From Burkholderia cepacia (lineage in GTDB: Bacteria; Pseudomonadota; Gammaproteobacteria; Burkholderiales; Burkholderiaceae), in contig NZ_CP073638.1 of the NCBI RefSeq assembly GCF_029962485.1, positions 2,480,001 through 2,544,000 of the forward strand: a stretch of DNA of 64,000 nt, written 5' to 3'. Position numbers and translations under genes: made by a program. Position 1 is the first letter of the stretch. Each line of letters starts with the position of its first letter. Below the pieces are notes generated by a model, which was given only the letters and a program-made list of their open reading frames with translations, was not told where the DNA came from and searched no databases. This document shows positions 34,297 through 43,494 of this stretch, piece by piece.

Positions 34297-35513
34297 GACA
34301 TGCTCCCGGTGGCGTCCGCGCGCGTGTCGTGGAGCACGCCCGCCTGCCGCAATGCGTTCCGGCGCGCCGCGTCGATGCCGTACGCGTCGAGCACGGCGTC
34401 CGTATCGGCGGCGAACGGTTGGGGCGGCCGGCGTATCGAGCCGGGCGTGCGCGACAGCTTGGCGGGGATGCCTGCGCCGGTGTACGTGTCGGTGTCGACG
34501 AACATCGCGTTGCGCGCGGCCTGTGGGTGGCCGAATGCATCGGCGACCGTATTCACCGGTCCCGTCGCGACGCCGGCCTGCAGCAGCCGTTCGACGACGT
34601 CGTCGGCACGCAGCTCGGCGGTCAGCTGGCCGAGCAGCGTGTCGAGCGCGTCGCGATGGGCGACGCGCTGCGCGTTGGTCGCGAATCGCGGATCGTGCGC
34701 CAGCTCGGGCACGCCGAGCGCGTCGACGAGCCGTGCGAACGTGCGGTTGTTGCCGGCGCCGGTCGCGACCGGCTTGTCCTTGCACGGATAGACGCCGTAC
34801 GGCGCGATGGCGCCGTACACGTTGCCGGTCGCGACGGGCACCTCGCCGGTCGCCATCCAGCTGGTGCTGACCGGATGCAGCATCGACAGCGCCGTGCTGA
34901 ACAGGTCGATGTCGACGTGCTGGCCGAGGCCGGAGCGCGTCCGTTCGACCAGCGCAAGCAGGATGCTCGACACGGCACTCAGGCCGGCCGCGAAATCGAC
35001 GACCGGAAACGGCACCTTGAGCGGCATACCGCCCGGCTCGCCGTTGATCGACATGAAGCCGGCGAGGCCTTGCGCGACCGCGTCGTAGCCCGGAAACCGC
35101 GCGAGCGGGCCGTCGGTGCCGTATCCGGAGATCGAACAATGAACGAGGCGCGGGAAGCGTTCGCGCAGGCAGTCGTCGTAGCCGATGCCCCAGCGTTCGA
35201 GCGTGCCCTGCTTGAAGTTGTCGATCAGCACGTCGGCCGTTTCGAGCAGGCGGAACAGCACGTCGCGTCCGTCGGGATGCGACAGGTCGAGCGCGAGATT
35301 GCGCTTGTTGCGGTTGAGCCCCCAGTAGTAGCTGGACAGGCCGTTCGGCATCGCGGGCCCCCAGTCGCGCGTTTCGTCGCCCTGCGGCGGTTCGACCTTG
35401 ATGACGTCCGCGCCGTGGTCCGCGAGCGTTTGCGCGCAGAACGGCCCCGCATAGACGCGGCTCAGGTCCACCACGCGCACGCCTGCGAGCGCGCCTTCGT
35501 TACTGCTGGTCAT
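34293..35513 (-). CDS. CaiB/BaiF family CoA-transferase (first copy)
   Basis: 406 aa, class III CoA-transferase. Family motifs: LAGVRVVDLSRVYAGPFCAQTLADHGADVIKVEPP, RNKRNLALDLSHPDGR, ISGYGTDGPLARFPGYD with the catalytic-region Asp, and QHVDIDLFSTAL. It probably activates the imported acid by moving CoA from another acyl-CoA. It overlaps the following enoyl-CoA hydratase gene by 4 bp. Confidence 0.92.
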   Translation of the reverse strand: MTSSNEGALAGVRVVDLSRVYAGPFCAQTLADHGADVIKVEPPQGDETRDWGPAMPNGLSSYYWGLNRNKRNLALDLSHPDGRDVLFRLLETADVLIDNFKQGTLERWGIGYDDCLRERFPRLVHCSISGYGTDGPLARFPGYDAVAQGLAGFMSINGEPGGMPLKVPFPVVDFAAGLSAVSSILLALVERTRSGLGQHVDIDLFSTALSMLHPVSTSWMATGEVPVATGNVYGAIAPYGVYPCKDKPVATGAGNNRTFARLVDALGVPELAHDPRFATNAQRVAHRDALDTLLGQLTAELRADDVVERLLQAGVATGPVNTVADAFGHPQAARNAMFVDTDTYTGAGIPAKLSRTPGSIRRPPQPFAADTDAVLDAYGIDAARRNALRQAGVLHDTRADATGSMS

Positions 35514-35593
35514 GACGATGTCTCCTTCGATGTGGATTCGATGCGCCGGCAGGCCGGCACGCGCCGGCTGCACGGCCGTGATGCGTCGCGGGT

Positions 35594-36376
35594 TCAGCCG
35601 CGCGCGGCGAACAGCGCGTTCACCGCCGCGCGATGTTCGGGCGTCGCGTGCGCGAACGCCTGGTACGAGGCCGACAGGTCGAGCAACGTGTCGAGGCTCG
35701 CGTGGCGGCCTTCGCGCAGCAGCCGCTTGGTCAGGCGCAACGCGGTGCCCGAGTGACGGGCGATGCGCCCGGCCAGTTCATGTGCGTGCGCCAGGAGGTC
35801 GCCGTCGGGCACGACGTGCGACACGAGCCCGCAGCGCAGCGCGGCTTGCGCGTCCAGCGCATCGCCCGTGAACGACATTTCCGCGGCGACGGCGGCGCCG
35901 ACGATCCGCGGCAGGAACCATGCGCCGCCGTCGCCGGGCACGAGCCCGAGGGCGATGAAGCTCTCGGCGAAGCGCGCGCGGTCGGCAGCGATGCGGATGT
36001 CGCACATGCACGCGAGATCGGTGCCGGCGCCGATTGCCGGGCCGTTGACCGCCGCGATGGCCGGCACTTCGAGTTGCTGGAACGCTTGTGCAACGCGCTG
36101 AATGCCGCGGCGGTAGCTGGTCCGGATCGCGGCAAGATCGTGCGGGTCCGATTCCATGAGCGCGCGCATCGCCTTCACGTTGCCGCCCGACGAGAACGTC
36201 GTGCCGGCGCCGGTCAGGACCAGCACGCGGATCGATTCGTCGCGGTTCGCGTCGTCGCAGCATTCGGTTAGCGCGTCGATCGCATCGGTGTCCGAAATGG
36301 CGTTGCGGGTTTCGGGACGGTTCATCGTGACGGTCAGGATCGGACCCTGCCGTTCACGGATCAGAAAGGCTGCCAT
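35594..36376 (-). CDS. Enoyl-CoA hydratase/isomerase family protein (second copy)
   Basis: 260 aa crotonase fold. MNRPETRNAISD, GTTFSSGGNVKAM, AVNGPAIGAGTDLACMCDIRIA and GLVPGDGGAWFLPRIVG. The last segment has Asp rather than Glu near the catalytic position, so the exact reaction may differ from classical hydration. It is first in the minus-strand cluster, 80 bp before the CoA-transferase gene, and divergent from the IclR regulator. Confidence 0.88.
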   Translation of the reverse strand: MAAFLIRERQGPILTVTMNRPETRNAISDTDAIDALTECCDDANRDESIRVLVLTGAGTTFSSGGNVKAMRALMESDPHDLAAIRTSYRRGIQRVAQAFQQLEVPAIAAVNGPAIGAGTDLACMCDIRIAADRARFAESFIALGLVPGDGGAWFLPRIVGAAVAAEMSFTGDALDAQAALRCGLVSHVVPDGDLLAHAHELAGRIARHSGTALRLTKRLLREGRHASLDTLLDLSASYQAFAHATPEHRAAVNALFAARG

Positions 36377-36463
36377 GGTGTCTCCGTGTGTTCCGTGCCG
36401 CGGGACTTCACGCCGCGGGCCGAAGCCTAGTATCTTCACGACGGTCGGCGGCGGGAAATTCCG

Positions 36464-36479
36464 TTCCACATATGTGGAA
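36464..36479. promoter_or_regulatory. Perfect 16-bp palindrome, probable IclR operator
   Basis: TTCCACATATGTGGAA is fully self-complementary. It lies between the divergent enoyl-CoA hydratase and IclR genes, 31 bp before the regulator's ATG. TTCCA/TGGAA half sites are common among IclR-family operators. Confidence 0.7.
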
Positions 36480-36510
36480 GGCCCGTCCCGGTCGCGGCGG
36501 AGAGGACGGG

Positions 36511-37278
36511 ATGAGCGGAAACGTGGTCAAGAGCGCGGCGCGCGTGTTCGAGGTGCTGGAACTCTTCAGCGCATTGCAGCGGCCGCTGAGCGTGCGCGAG
36601 ATCGCCACGCGCTGCGGGTATCCGGGGTCGAGCGCGGCGGCGCTGCTGACCAGCATGAAGGCGCTCGGCTATCTCGCGTACGACGATGCGACCCACGCAT
36701 ATGCGCCGACCGCAAGGCTCGTCAATCTCGGCGAAGCGCTGGTCGATTCGGCGGCCGGCAGCCGGCGGCACTGGCATGCCGTCGCGAAACGGCTGGCGCT
36801 ACGCACGCACGAGGCGGTCGTGATCGCGGTGCAGAGCGACCTGTACGTGCAGTACATCGATGCGGTCGAGGGCTCGCATAAGATTCCGATCCAGTTTTAT
36901 GCGCCGATCGGCACGCGTCGCGAGATGTGCATGTCGGGGCTCGGCTGGGCGCTGCTGAGTCTTCAGCCGGACAGCACGATCCGCCGGCTCGTGTCGCGCA
37001 GCATCCGCCGGATCGGGAAGTCGGGCAGGACGATCGACGAGGACGTCGTGCTCGACAAGGTCGAGCAGACGCGCCGGCTCGGTTATTCCTATTCGGCGCA
37101 TACGGTCACGCAGGGCGCCGCGATGATCTCGATGGTGATCGCGGACGGCTGGAACGGCCTGCCGCTGGCGATGGGGGTGGCCGGGCCCGTCGAGCGGATC
37201 GACGCGCGTCGCGACGCGATCGTGCGGGCGATGCGCGAGGCGCTGGACGCGCAGCGCCCGGAAGCGGCGGCGGGCTAG
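36511..37278 (+). CDS. IclR-family regulator of the acyl-CoA cluster
   Basis: 255 aa. A winged HTH (SAARVFEVLELFSALQRPLSVREIATRCGYPGSSAAALLTSMKALGYL) is followed by an effector domain (LALRTHEAVVIAVQSDLYVQYIDAVEG; MCMSGLGWALLSL; GYSYSAHTVTQGAAMISMVI). The SD GGAGAGGA is good. By position it controls the minus-strand cluster and itself through the palindrome at 36464. The CoA-transferase downstream follows by 86 bp. Confidence 0.9.
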   Translation: MSGNVVKSAARVFEVLELFSALQRPLSVREIATRCGYPGSSAAALLTSMKALGYLAYDDATHAYAPTARLVNLGEALVDSAAGSRRHWHAVAKRLALRTHEAVVIAVQSDLYVQYIDAVEGSHKIPIQFYAPIGTRREMCMSGLGWALLSLQPDSTIRRLVSRSIRRIGKSGRTIDEDVVLDKVEQTRRLGYSYSAHTVTQGAAMISMVIADGWNGLPLAMGVAGPVERIDARRDAIVRAMREALDAQRPEAAAG

Positions 37279-37364
37279 CCGGACGAGGCCGGCGCGCACG
37301 GGCATTCGCATAGAATCGGGAGGTTTCGCCGCTCCCGTTCCGGCTGCATTTCAGCGAGGTCGCC

Positions 37365-38423
37365 ATGTCATTGAACGCGCCGCTTTCCGGCATCCACATC
37401 GTCGAATTCGAAGGTCTCGGCCCCGGCCCGCTCGCGGGCTGGATGCTTGCCGAGATGGGCGCACGCATCACGCTGATCGCGCGCCCGTCCGGCCGTACGA
37501 GCGCGCCGGACGCGCTGCGGGCTCGCGACGGCGACCTGCTGCGCGAAGGCAAGACGATCGTCGAGCTCGACCTGAAGTCGCCGGCCGGCCGTGAGGCCGC
37601 GCTCGATCTGATCGCGCAGGCCGATGCGCTGATCGAGGGCCTGCGGCCCGGCGTGATGGAGCGGCTCGGCCTCGGCCCCGACGATTGCGCGCGCCGCAAC
37701 CCGAAGCTCGTGTACGGGCGGATGACCGGCTGGGGCCAGCATGGCCCGCTTGCGGCCGCGGCCGGGCACGACCTGAACTACGTCGCGTTGACGGGGCTGC
37801 TGTCGCTATCGGCACCGAACGACGGCCGGCCGGGCTTGCCGCCGACCGTCGTCGGCGATGCGGGCGGCGCGCTCGGGCTCGCGTTCGGGATCGTCTGCGC
37901 GCTGTTCGACGTGCGCGGCGGCGGGCCGGGGCGTGTGGTCGACGGCGCGATCGTCGACATCGTGTCGATGCTCGGCTCTCTGGCGCTGTGGGCACGCTCG
38001 AACGGGCAACTCGACGGTGCGCAGCCGAGCCTGTTCCACGATGCGCCGTTCTACGACGTATATCGCTGCGCGGACGGCGAATGCGTGACGATCGGCGCGC
38101 TCGAACCGCCGTTCTATGCGTTGCTGGTCGAACGGCTCGGGCTGACCGACGTCGATCCGGCGTCGCAGTACGACCGCGCGTGCTGGCCGGCGCTGAAGGC
38201 GCGTTTCGCCGAGGTGTTCGCGCAGCAGCCGTCCGCGCACTGGCGCGCGCTGCTCGAAGGCACCGACGCGTGTTTCGCGCCGCTGCTGAGCGTGGCCGAC
38301 GCGGTCACGCATCCGCACAACGTGGCGCGCGGGATCTATCGAACCGACGAGAACGGGAACGTGCGGGCGCGGGTGGCGCCGCGCTTTTTGCCGTTGACGG
38401 GGGATGGGGCCGATCCGGCGTAG
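37365..38423 (+). CDS. CaiB/BaiF family CoA-transferase or acyl-CoA racemase (second copy)
   Basis: 352 aa. APLSGIHIVEFEGLGPGPLAGWMLAEMGARITLI, KTIVELDLKSPAGREAALDL, GRMTGWGQHGPLAAAAGHDLNYVALTGLL. The MTGWGQHGPLA...GHD segment is closer to alpha-methylacyl-CoA racemase than to CoA-transferases, so it may epimerise a 2-methylacyl-CoA before the dehydrogenase acts. It is downstream of the IclR gene in the same direction. Confidence 0.88.
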   Translation: MSLNAPLSGIHIVEFEGLGPGPLAGWMLAEMGARITLIARPSGRTSAPDALRARDGDLLREGKTIVELDLKSPAGREAALDLIAQADALIEGLRPGVMERLGLGPDDCARRNPKLVYGRMTGWGQHGPLAAAAGHDLNYVALTGLLSLSAPNDGRPGLPPTVVGDAGGALGLAFGIVCALFDVRGGGPGRVVDGAIVDIVSMLGSLALWARSNGQLDGAQPSLFHDAPFYDVYRCADGECVTIGALEPPFYALLVERLGLTDVDPASQYDRACWPALKARFAEVFAQQPSAHWRALLEGTDACFAPLLSVADAVTHPHNVARGIYRTDENGNVRARVAPRFLPLTGDGADPA

Positions 38424-38483
38424 TGTGCAAGTCGATTCGGTCTGGCGCTTGCAAAACCGAGTGTCGGCACGGCAGTGGCGAAT

Positions 38484-38501
38484 AAAATTAGTGCTAATTT
38501 T
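38484..38501. promoter_or_regulatory. AT-rich palindrome, likely antitoxin operator
   Basis: AAAATTAG-TG-CTAATTTT is an 18-bp perfect-arm palindrome, 59 bp before the antitoxin start, in a strikingly AT-rich pocket of this GC-rich genome. A TACAAT -10-like box follows near 38527. Confidence 0.6.
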
Positions 38502-38559
38502 GGTGCGAAATTTAGATTAAATAGAGTACAATCGATGCCTTGTTGAAGAAGGAGTCGAC

Positions 38560-38808
38560 ATGCCTCATACCATTCTGGCCAGCGTGACCGCGAGCGTTTC
38601 GGAACTGAAACGGAACCCGATGGGGACGGTCGCGGCAGGAGAGGGCTTTCCGGTCGCGATTCTGAATCACAACGAGCCTGCGTTCTATTGCATTCCGGCG
38701 AAGACGTGGGAAGCCATGGTCGAACGCCTGGAAGACATCGAAGACAATGCATTGGCCGATTCGCGCGCCAAGGAGAAGGTCGTCAAGGTCAAGCTGAATG
38801 ACCTTTGA
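38560..38808 (+). CDS. Phd/YefM-family antitoxin
   Basis: 82 aa. The N-terminal DNA-binding fold begins ILASVTASVSELKRNPMGTVAAGEGFPVAILNHNEPAFYCIP, typical of Phd/YefM (StbD-like) antitoxins. The charged C-terminal tail (EDNALADSRAKEKVVKVKLNDL) would wrap the toxin. Its stop overlaps the toxin start by 11 bp. SD AAGGAG. Confidence 0.88.
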   Translation: MPHTILASVTASVSELKRNPMGTVAAGEGFPVAILNHNEPAFYCIPAKTWEAMVERLEDIEDNALADSRAKEKVVKVKLNDL

Positions 38809-39079
38809 ACTAGCCTTTCTCGAACCTGCATTGAGGGAGTGGAAGAAGCTCGATCGCACTGTTCGCGATCAATTCAAGACCAAGCTCGCCGAGCGGCTCG
38901 AGAATCCTCGCATCCCGTCGGCCAAGTTGCATGGGCACCCGGATCGCTACAAGATCAAGCTGCGCAGCGTCGGTTACCGACTTGTCTACGAAGTGCGCGA
39001 TGCGGAAGTCGTCGTTCTCGTCGTGGCAGTCGGGCGGCGTGAGCGCGATGCAGTCTATCTTGCCGCGATGAAACGTTAG
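38798..39079 (+). CDS. RelE/ParE-family toxin
   Basis: 93 aa. FLEPALREWKKLDRTVRDQFKTKLAERLENP, then HGHPDRYKIKLRSVGYRLVYEVRDAEVVVLVVAVGRRERDAVY is the RelE fold with the usual basic residues (RYKIKLR...YRLVYEV; GRRER). RelE toxins cut mRNA in the ribosomal A site. It overlaps the antitoxin gene by 11 bp, so the two are translationally coupled. Confidence 0.9.
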   Translation: MTFELAFLEPALREWKKLDRTVRDQFKTKLAERLENPRIPSAKLHGHPDRYKIKLRSVGYRLVYEVRDAEVVVLVVAVGRRERDAVYLAAMKR

Positions 39080-39172
39080 AGCAGGACGCACCGTACATGT
39101 GCGCGGTCTTGCTGCCATGTCCAAAGATTGGGTTCGAGTTCACGCACGTCGTTCGGCGTGCCGACAATCGCT

Positions 39173-39616
39173 TTAGGCCGTCTCTTCCGGCGCATCCGGC
39201 ATCTTCCCGTCGCCGACGCGGTTAATCGTGCCTTGCGCGATCGCGACGAGCCGCTCGTGATCGCCGTCGATGACGAACACGTGACACTGGCAGGTCGCCT
39301 GGTGCCGGCCCGCATAAACGAGTTTCGCACGCGCGACGAGCGTGCCGTTCACGGCCGGCCGCAGGTAGTTGATCTTGTATTCGGCGGTGATCACGCGCGG
39401 GCCGAGCACGAGCGCGCCGGCGAACGTCAGCGCATTGTCCGCGAGATAGCTGATGACGCCGCCGTGCACGAAACCGTGCTGCTGCCGCAGTTCTTCGCGC
39501 ACGGGCAGACACAGCGACACTTCGTTGTCGCCGATGTGCATCAGCTCCGTGCCCAGCAGCATGCTGAACGGTTGCGCGCGCAATGCGCCGCGCGCGTGGT
39601 CCGTGATGTCGGTCAT
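39173..39616 (-). CDS. PaaI-type hotdog-fold thioesterase
   Basis: 147 aa. The hotdog motif QQHGFVHGGVISYLADNALTFAGAL contains the catalytic-type HGG, followed by ITAEYKINYLRPAVNGTLVARAKLVYAGR. It probably hydrolyses acyl- or phenylacetyl-CoA esters. Single gene, convergent with the toxin gene. Confidence 0.9.
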   Translation of the reverse strand: MTDITDHARGALRAQPFSMLLGTELMHIGDNEVSLCLPVREELRQQHGFVHGGVISYLADNALTFAGALVLGPRVITAEYKINYLRPAVNGTLVARAKLVYAGRHQATCQCHVFVIDGDHERLVAIAQGTINRVGDGKMPDAPEETA

Positions 39617-39816
39617 CGAACTTCCCTCGAAATGAGTGCCCGCTTGCGCTGAACTCTAGGAAGGGGGCTGCGGATAAGCAAGGAAATTCGTCCACGTTTC
39701 GCGCAAATTCCGGTGCGATGCGCCGAGATTGTTGCGTCAAATACCGAAGATCTCCCGGTTTGCAGGCGATTCCGCGGGAATGCGCGGGCAACGCGCACTT
39801 TGCCGCCTTCGGTTCC

Positions 39817-39843
39817 TAAAGTCCGACGAAGAAATGCCGCTAA
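39817..39843 (+). promoter_or_regulatory. Sigma-28 (FliA) promoter of the chemoreceptor gene
   Basis: TAAAGTCC-N11-GCCGCTAA differs from the motility-sigma consensus TAAAGTTT-N11-GCCGATAA at three positions and has exact spacing. It is 45 bp before the receptor's ATG. Confidence 0.8.
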
Positions 39844-39887
39844 TGCCGGGGCATTGCCTCATCGTCCGCTCTCCAGGAATCTCCCCC

Positions 39888-41507
39888 ATGTTCGGAAAAA
39901 TCAAGCTCGCGTCGGGTCTGCTCGGCGTGTTGACCGTGTTTTGCCTCTTCCTGCTCGCGATCGAAGCGCTCGGCTTCTGGGCGCTCACGTCGACGCGCAG
40001 CGGTGTCGACGACCTGTCGAACGTCGCGATCGCGCAGGTCGACGCGGCCAGCCGGGCGACCGAGCAGTTGCTCGACGCGCGCATCAACCTGTCGCGCGCC
40101 GGCACGCGGATGGTGCGTGGCGGCCCCAAGCCGGAAGACATCATTCGCCATGCGGGCGCGTCGCTCGCGGAAGCGGACAAGGCGTTCGCCGTGCTGACGG
40201 CCGCGCAGGCGGTCGACGACACGAACCGTGCGCGCGTCGCGGCGCTGACCGAGCGCTATCGTGCGCTGCGCGGCGCGCTGGGCGAACTCGTGCAGTTCCT
40301 CGACGCCGACAACATCCAGGCCTTCCTCGACCAGCCGACGCAAAGCATCCAGGACGCCTATATCGCCGAACTGCACCGCTTCACCGACTACGGCGGCGTA
40401 TCGAGCCGCGCGGCCCTCGACACGATCGACGGCGGCATGCTCTGGTTCAAGTCGGTCGGCATCGTGCTGCTGGTGGCGATGCTCGCGGCGAGCGCCGCGA
40501 TCTACGCGGCCGCGCGGCGCGCGGTCGTCGCGCCGCTGGAGGAAGCCGGCCGCCATTTCGAGCGGATCGCGCAGGGCCGGCTCGACGAAGCCGTGCGTGC
40601 GGGCGGCGTGTTCGAGATCGACCGGATGCTGCGCGGCCTCGCCACGATGCAGACGAGTATCGCGGGCACCGTGCGCACGGTGCGCCACGCGTCCGATGCG
40701 ATCCACCTTGGCGCGGGCGAGATCGCGGGCGGCAACGCCGACCTGTCGGCGCGCACGGGCACGCAGGCCGCGTCGCTCGAGGAAACAGCCGCCAGCATGG
40801 AGGAACTGACCGCGACCGTCCGGCAGAACACCGACAGCGCGCGTGCGGCGAGCGCGCTGGCCGATGCGGCGCTCGAGGCGACGAGCCACGGCGGCGGCGT
40901 GGTCGACAGCGTGATCGACCGGATGCGCGGCATCGCGCAGAGTTCGGGGCGGATCGCGGAGATCATCTCGGTGATCGACGGTATCGCATTCCAGACCAAC
41001 ATCCTCGCGCTGAACGCGGCGGTCGAGGCCGCGCGGGCCGGCGAGCAGGGGCGCGGTTTCGCGGTGGTCGCGGGCGAAGTGCGCTCGCTCGCGCAGCGCA
41101 GCGCGCAATCGGCGAAGGAGATCAAGGCGCTGATCGAGGATTCGGTCGCGCAGATCAACGGCGGCGCGGAACTCGTCGAGCGCGCCGGCGAGGCGATGCG
41201 GACGGTGTCGGCGTCGATCACGCGCGTCGTGCAGACGATGTCGGAGATCACCGCGGCGTCGGTCGAGCAGAGCGTCGGGATCGAGCAGGTGAATCAGGCC
41301 GTCACGCAGATGGATCAGCTCACGCAGCAGAACGCGGCGTTGGTCGAGGAAGTCGCGGCAGCGGCCGCGTCGCTGAACGACCAGACCGCGCACCTGATGC
41401 AGGCGGTGTCGGTGTTCGAGTTGGGCGACGGACGTGCCGCACGCGGCGAGCGCGCGGCGCCGTCGTTCGCCGGCACGGGTTACGAACCGGCCGGCAGCGC
41501 CGCGTAG
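39888..41507 (+). CDS. Methyl-accepting chemotaxis protein
   Basis: 539 aa. Transmembrane helix 1 at about 10-35, a periplasmic helical-bundle (Tar-type) sensor of about 150 residues, helix 2 at about 185-210, HAMP, then the signalling domain with its highly conserved hairpin tip [21 protein letters not shown] and [18 protein letters not shown]. It has no C-terminal CheR-binding pentapeptide. The ATG at 39888 gives the correct short cytoplasmic N-terminus. Its last 28 bp overlap the end of the convergent epimerase gene. A sigma-28 promoter shows it belongs to the motility regulon. Confidence 0.95.
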   Translation: MFGKIKLASGLLGVLTVFCLFLLAIEALGFWALTSTRSGVDDLSNVAIAQVDAASRATEQLLDARINLSRAGTRMVRGGPKPEDIIRHAGASLAEADKAFAVLTAAQAVDDTNRARVAALTERYRALRGALGELVQFLDADNIQAFLDQPTQSIQDAYIAELHRFTDYGGVSSRAALDTIDGGMLWFKSVGIVLLVAMLAASAAIYAAARRAVVAPLEEAGRHFERIAQGRLDEAVRAGGVFEIDRMLRGLATMQTSIAGTVRTVRHASDAIHLGAGEIAGGNADLSARTGTQAASLEETAASMEELTATVRQNTDSARAASALADAALEATSHGGGVVDSVIDRMRGIAQSSGRIAEIISVIDGIAFQTNILALNAAVEAARAGEQGRGFAVVAGEVRSLAQRSAQSAKEIKALIEDSVAQINGGAELVERAGEAMRTVSASITRVVQTMSEITAASVEQSVGIEQVNQAVTQMDQLTQQNAALVEEVAAAAASLNDQTAHLMQAVSVFELGDGRAARGERAAPSFAGTGYEPAGSAA

Positions 41508-42589
41508 GCGGTCGCGAGGTGGTAGGGCGTCGTCGACGGCATGTCGGCGCGCGCGACCTGCCCGTCGGCGGTCTTGCACTCGAACCAGCCGCGCGGATGC
41601 AGGAAGCGCGCGGCGAACCGCTCGATCTGCCGCGCGAGCGGCGCGGAGGCCGGCGTGCCGCCGTGCGTCGCGAGCGCGCGCAGGTATTCGGTCTGCGCCC
41701 AGATCCGCTGCGTGCCGTCGACGCACGCGCCTTGCGCGTCGAGCGCCGCGCAGACGCCGCCCGTCTGCGGATCGACGCCATATTGCTCCGCGAACGTGAA
41801 CGCACGCGACAGCGCGGCGGGGAGGCCCGTTCGCGCGAGCCGCGCGCCGGCCGCATCGACCAGGTAGAACCATTCGAACTGATGACCGGGCTCGAAACGG
41901 TTGTCTGCCGCGCCGAGCGGCAACTCGGCCACGCAGCCGGTCGCCGTATCGACGAACGTGCGCTCGACGGCTTGCGCGGTGTGCGCGAGCGCATCGTCGA
42001 ACGCTGCGTCGCCGAATGCATCGGCAGCCGCGAGCCACGCTTCGGTCAGGTGCATCAGCGGATTCTGCAGCGCCCCGCTGCCGGATGACGAGAAATCGGC
42101 GTGGCGCGCCGCGTCGAGCAGCGCGTCGCCAGGGCGCGGCGCGAAACGATCCCGGATCAGCGCGGCGGTCTCCTCGGCCACCACGCGCGCGGCGGCGTCG
42201 CCCGACGCCGCATACCACGCGGCGCACGCGAACACGATGAATGCGTGCGTATAGAGGTCCTTGGTCGTATCGAGCGGCGCGCCCTGCGCGTCGACGCTGT
42301 AGATCCAGCCGCCGTGGCGCGTGTCGCGAAAGCGCCGGCACAATGCGTCGAACAGCGTGGCCGCGTGCGCGGTGTCGCCGGCCTGCGCGAACACGAACAG
42401 TTGCCGCGCGCACGCCATTGCGCGATAACGGGTCACGGGCAGCGGCGCGTGGGTGGCCGGATCGACGGCCTCGAACGGCAGTTGCAATGTCTGGTCGAAC
42501 CCTGAACCCCGCCAGATCGGCAAGACGACGTGCGCGAAATGGTGGCGCAGCTGGGCGGCCTGGGCGGAAGCGGAGTCGGAAACGGGCAT
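41480..42589 (-). CDS. AGE-family (N-acylglucosamine 2-epimerase/mannose isomerase) protein
   Basis: 369 aa with the (alpha/alpha)6 barrel pattern. [77 protein letters not shown] and [12 protein letters not shown] contain the conserved His and Arg/Glu residues of the family. It interconverts an aldose and ketose or epimerises an acylated aminosugar; which one is unclear. The ATG at 42589 lacks a clear SD; ATG around 42669 would add 26 residues. Confidence 0.85.
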   Translation of the reverse strand: MPVSDSASAQAAQLRHHFAHVVLPIWRGSGFDQTLQLPFEAVDPATHAPLPVTRYRAMACARQLFVFAQAGDTAHAATLFDALCRRFRDTRHGGWIYSVDAQGAPLDTTKDLYTHAFIVFACAAWYAASGDAAARVVAEETAALIRDRFAPRPGDALLDAARHADFSSSGSGALQNPLMHLTEAWLAAADAFGDAAFDDALAHTAQAVERTFVDTATGCVAELPLGAADNRFEPGHQFEWFYLVDAAGARLARTGLPAALSRAFTFAEQYGVDPQTGGVCAALDAQGACVDGTQRIWAQTEYLRALATHGGTPASAPLARQIERFAARFLHPRGWFECKTADGQVARADMPSTTPYHLATAYAALPAGS

Positions 42590-42703
42590 GACGGGGTTGA
42601 GCGCTTGGGTCGAAACGTGTCGGCGCGGCCCGGAGGATCGGCGCGGCCGGGGCCAAGGATAAAACATTCCGCGCGGCCGGCACCAAAAAAGGAGAGAAAT
42701 CGG

Positions 42704-43402
42704 ATGCTCAGCAACCTGGAACTCGTGATGCGGCTGGTTCTCGCGGCGGCGCTCGGCAGCGTCATCGGCTTCGAGCGCGAGCGCCTGTCGTGGGCGGCCG
42801 GCCTGCGCACGCACATGCTGGTGTGCGTCGGCTCGACGCTGATCATGATCGTGTCGGCGTTCGGATTCGCCGACGTGCTCGGCAGCAGCGAGCACATCGT
42901 GCTCGATCCGTCGCGGATCGCCGCGCAGGTCGTGTCGGGCATCGGCTTTCTCGGTGCGGGCTCGATCCTGCTGCGCGGCGAGATCGTGCGCGGGCTGACG
43001 ACGGCCGCGAGCCTGTGGTCGGTCGCGGCGATCGGCCTCGCGGTGGGCGGCGGGCTCTACGTCGCGTCGATCTCGGCGACGATCATCATCCTGATCATCC
43101 TGGCCGGCATCAAGCCGCTGGAGCGCCGCTATTTCACGGTGCGCCAGCGCCGGCAGCTCGCGCTGACGGTCGTGAGCGGCACGCTGAACTTCGATTCGCT
43201 GCATGCTGCGCTCGGCCCGGACAGTGCGCGCGTGAAGCAGTTCATCGTGCAGCGCGCCGACGACACGGGCGAGCACGACGAAGTGCGCATCGCGCTCGCG
43301 CGGGTGTCGGAACTCGAATACCAGGCGATCTGCGACAAGCTGCGTGCGCTGAAGGGCGTCACGCGTTTCGAAGAAGGCAACGGGCTGTCGGGCGACGAAT
43401 AG
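42704..43402 (+). CDS. MgtC/SapB-family membrane protein
   Basis: 232 aa. MgtC hallmarks: LVLAAALGSVIGFERERLSWAAGLRTHMLVCVGSTLIM, DPSRIAAQVVSGIGFLGAGSILLRG and LTTAASLWSVAAIGLAVGGGLY, then four to five membrane segments and a cytoplasmic ACT-like tail of about 80 residues. MgtC proteins support growth at low Mg2+ and inside host cells, partly by inhibiting the F-type ATPase. SD AAAGGAGAG is strong. No Mg2+-sensing leader is apparent. Confidence 0.9.
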   Translation: MLSNLELVMRLVLAAALGSVIGFERERLSWAAGLRTHMLVCVGSTLIMIVSAFGFADVLGSSEHIVLDPSRIAAQVVSGIGFLGAGSILLRGEIVRGLTTAASLWSVAAIGLAVGGGLYVASISATIIILIILAGIKPLERRYFTVRQRRQLALTVVSGTLNFDSLHAALGPDSARVKQFIVQRADDTGEHDEVRIALARVSELEYQAICDKLRALKGVTRFEEGNGLSGDE

Positions 43403-43494
43403 GCTGAATCGGCAACGGAGCATGCGACAATGGCCGGCCACCGATTCCGTTCGACATCCGGCTCCGCGCCTGCGGGCCCCGCCATCCGATTTCC

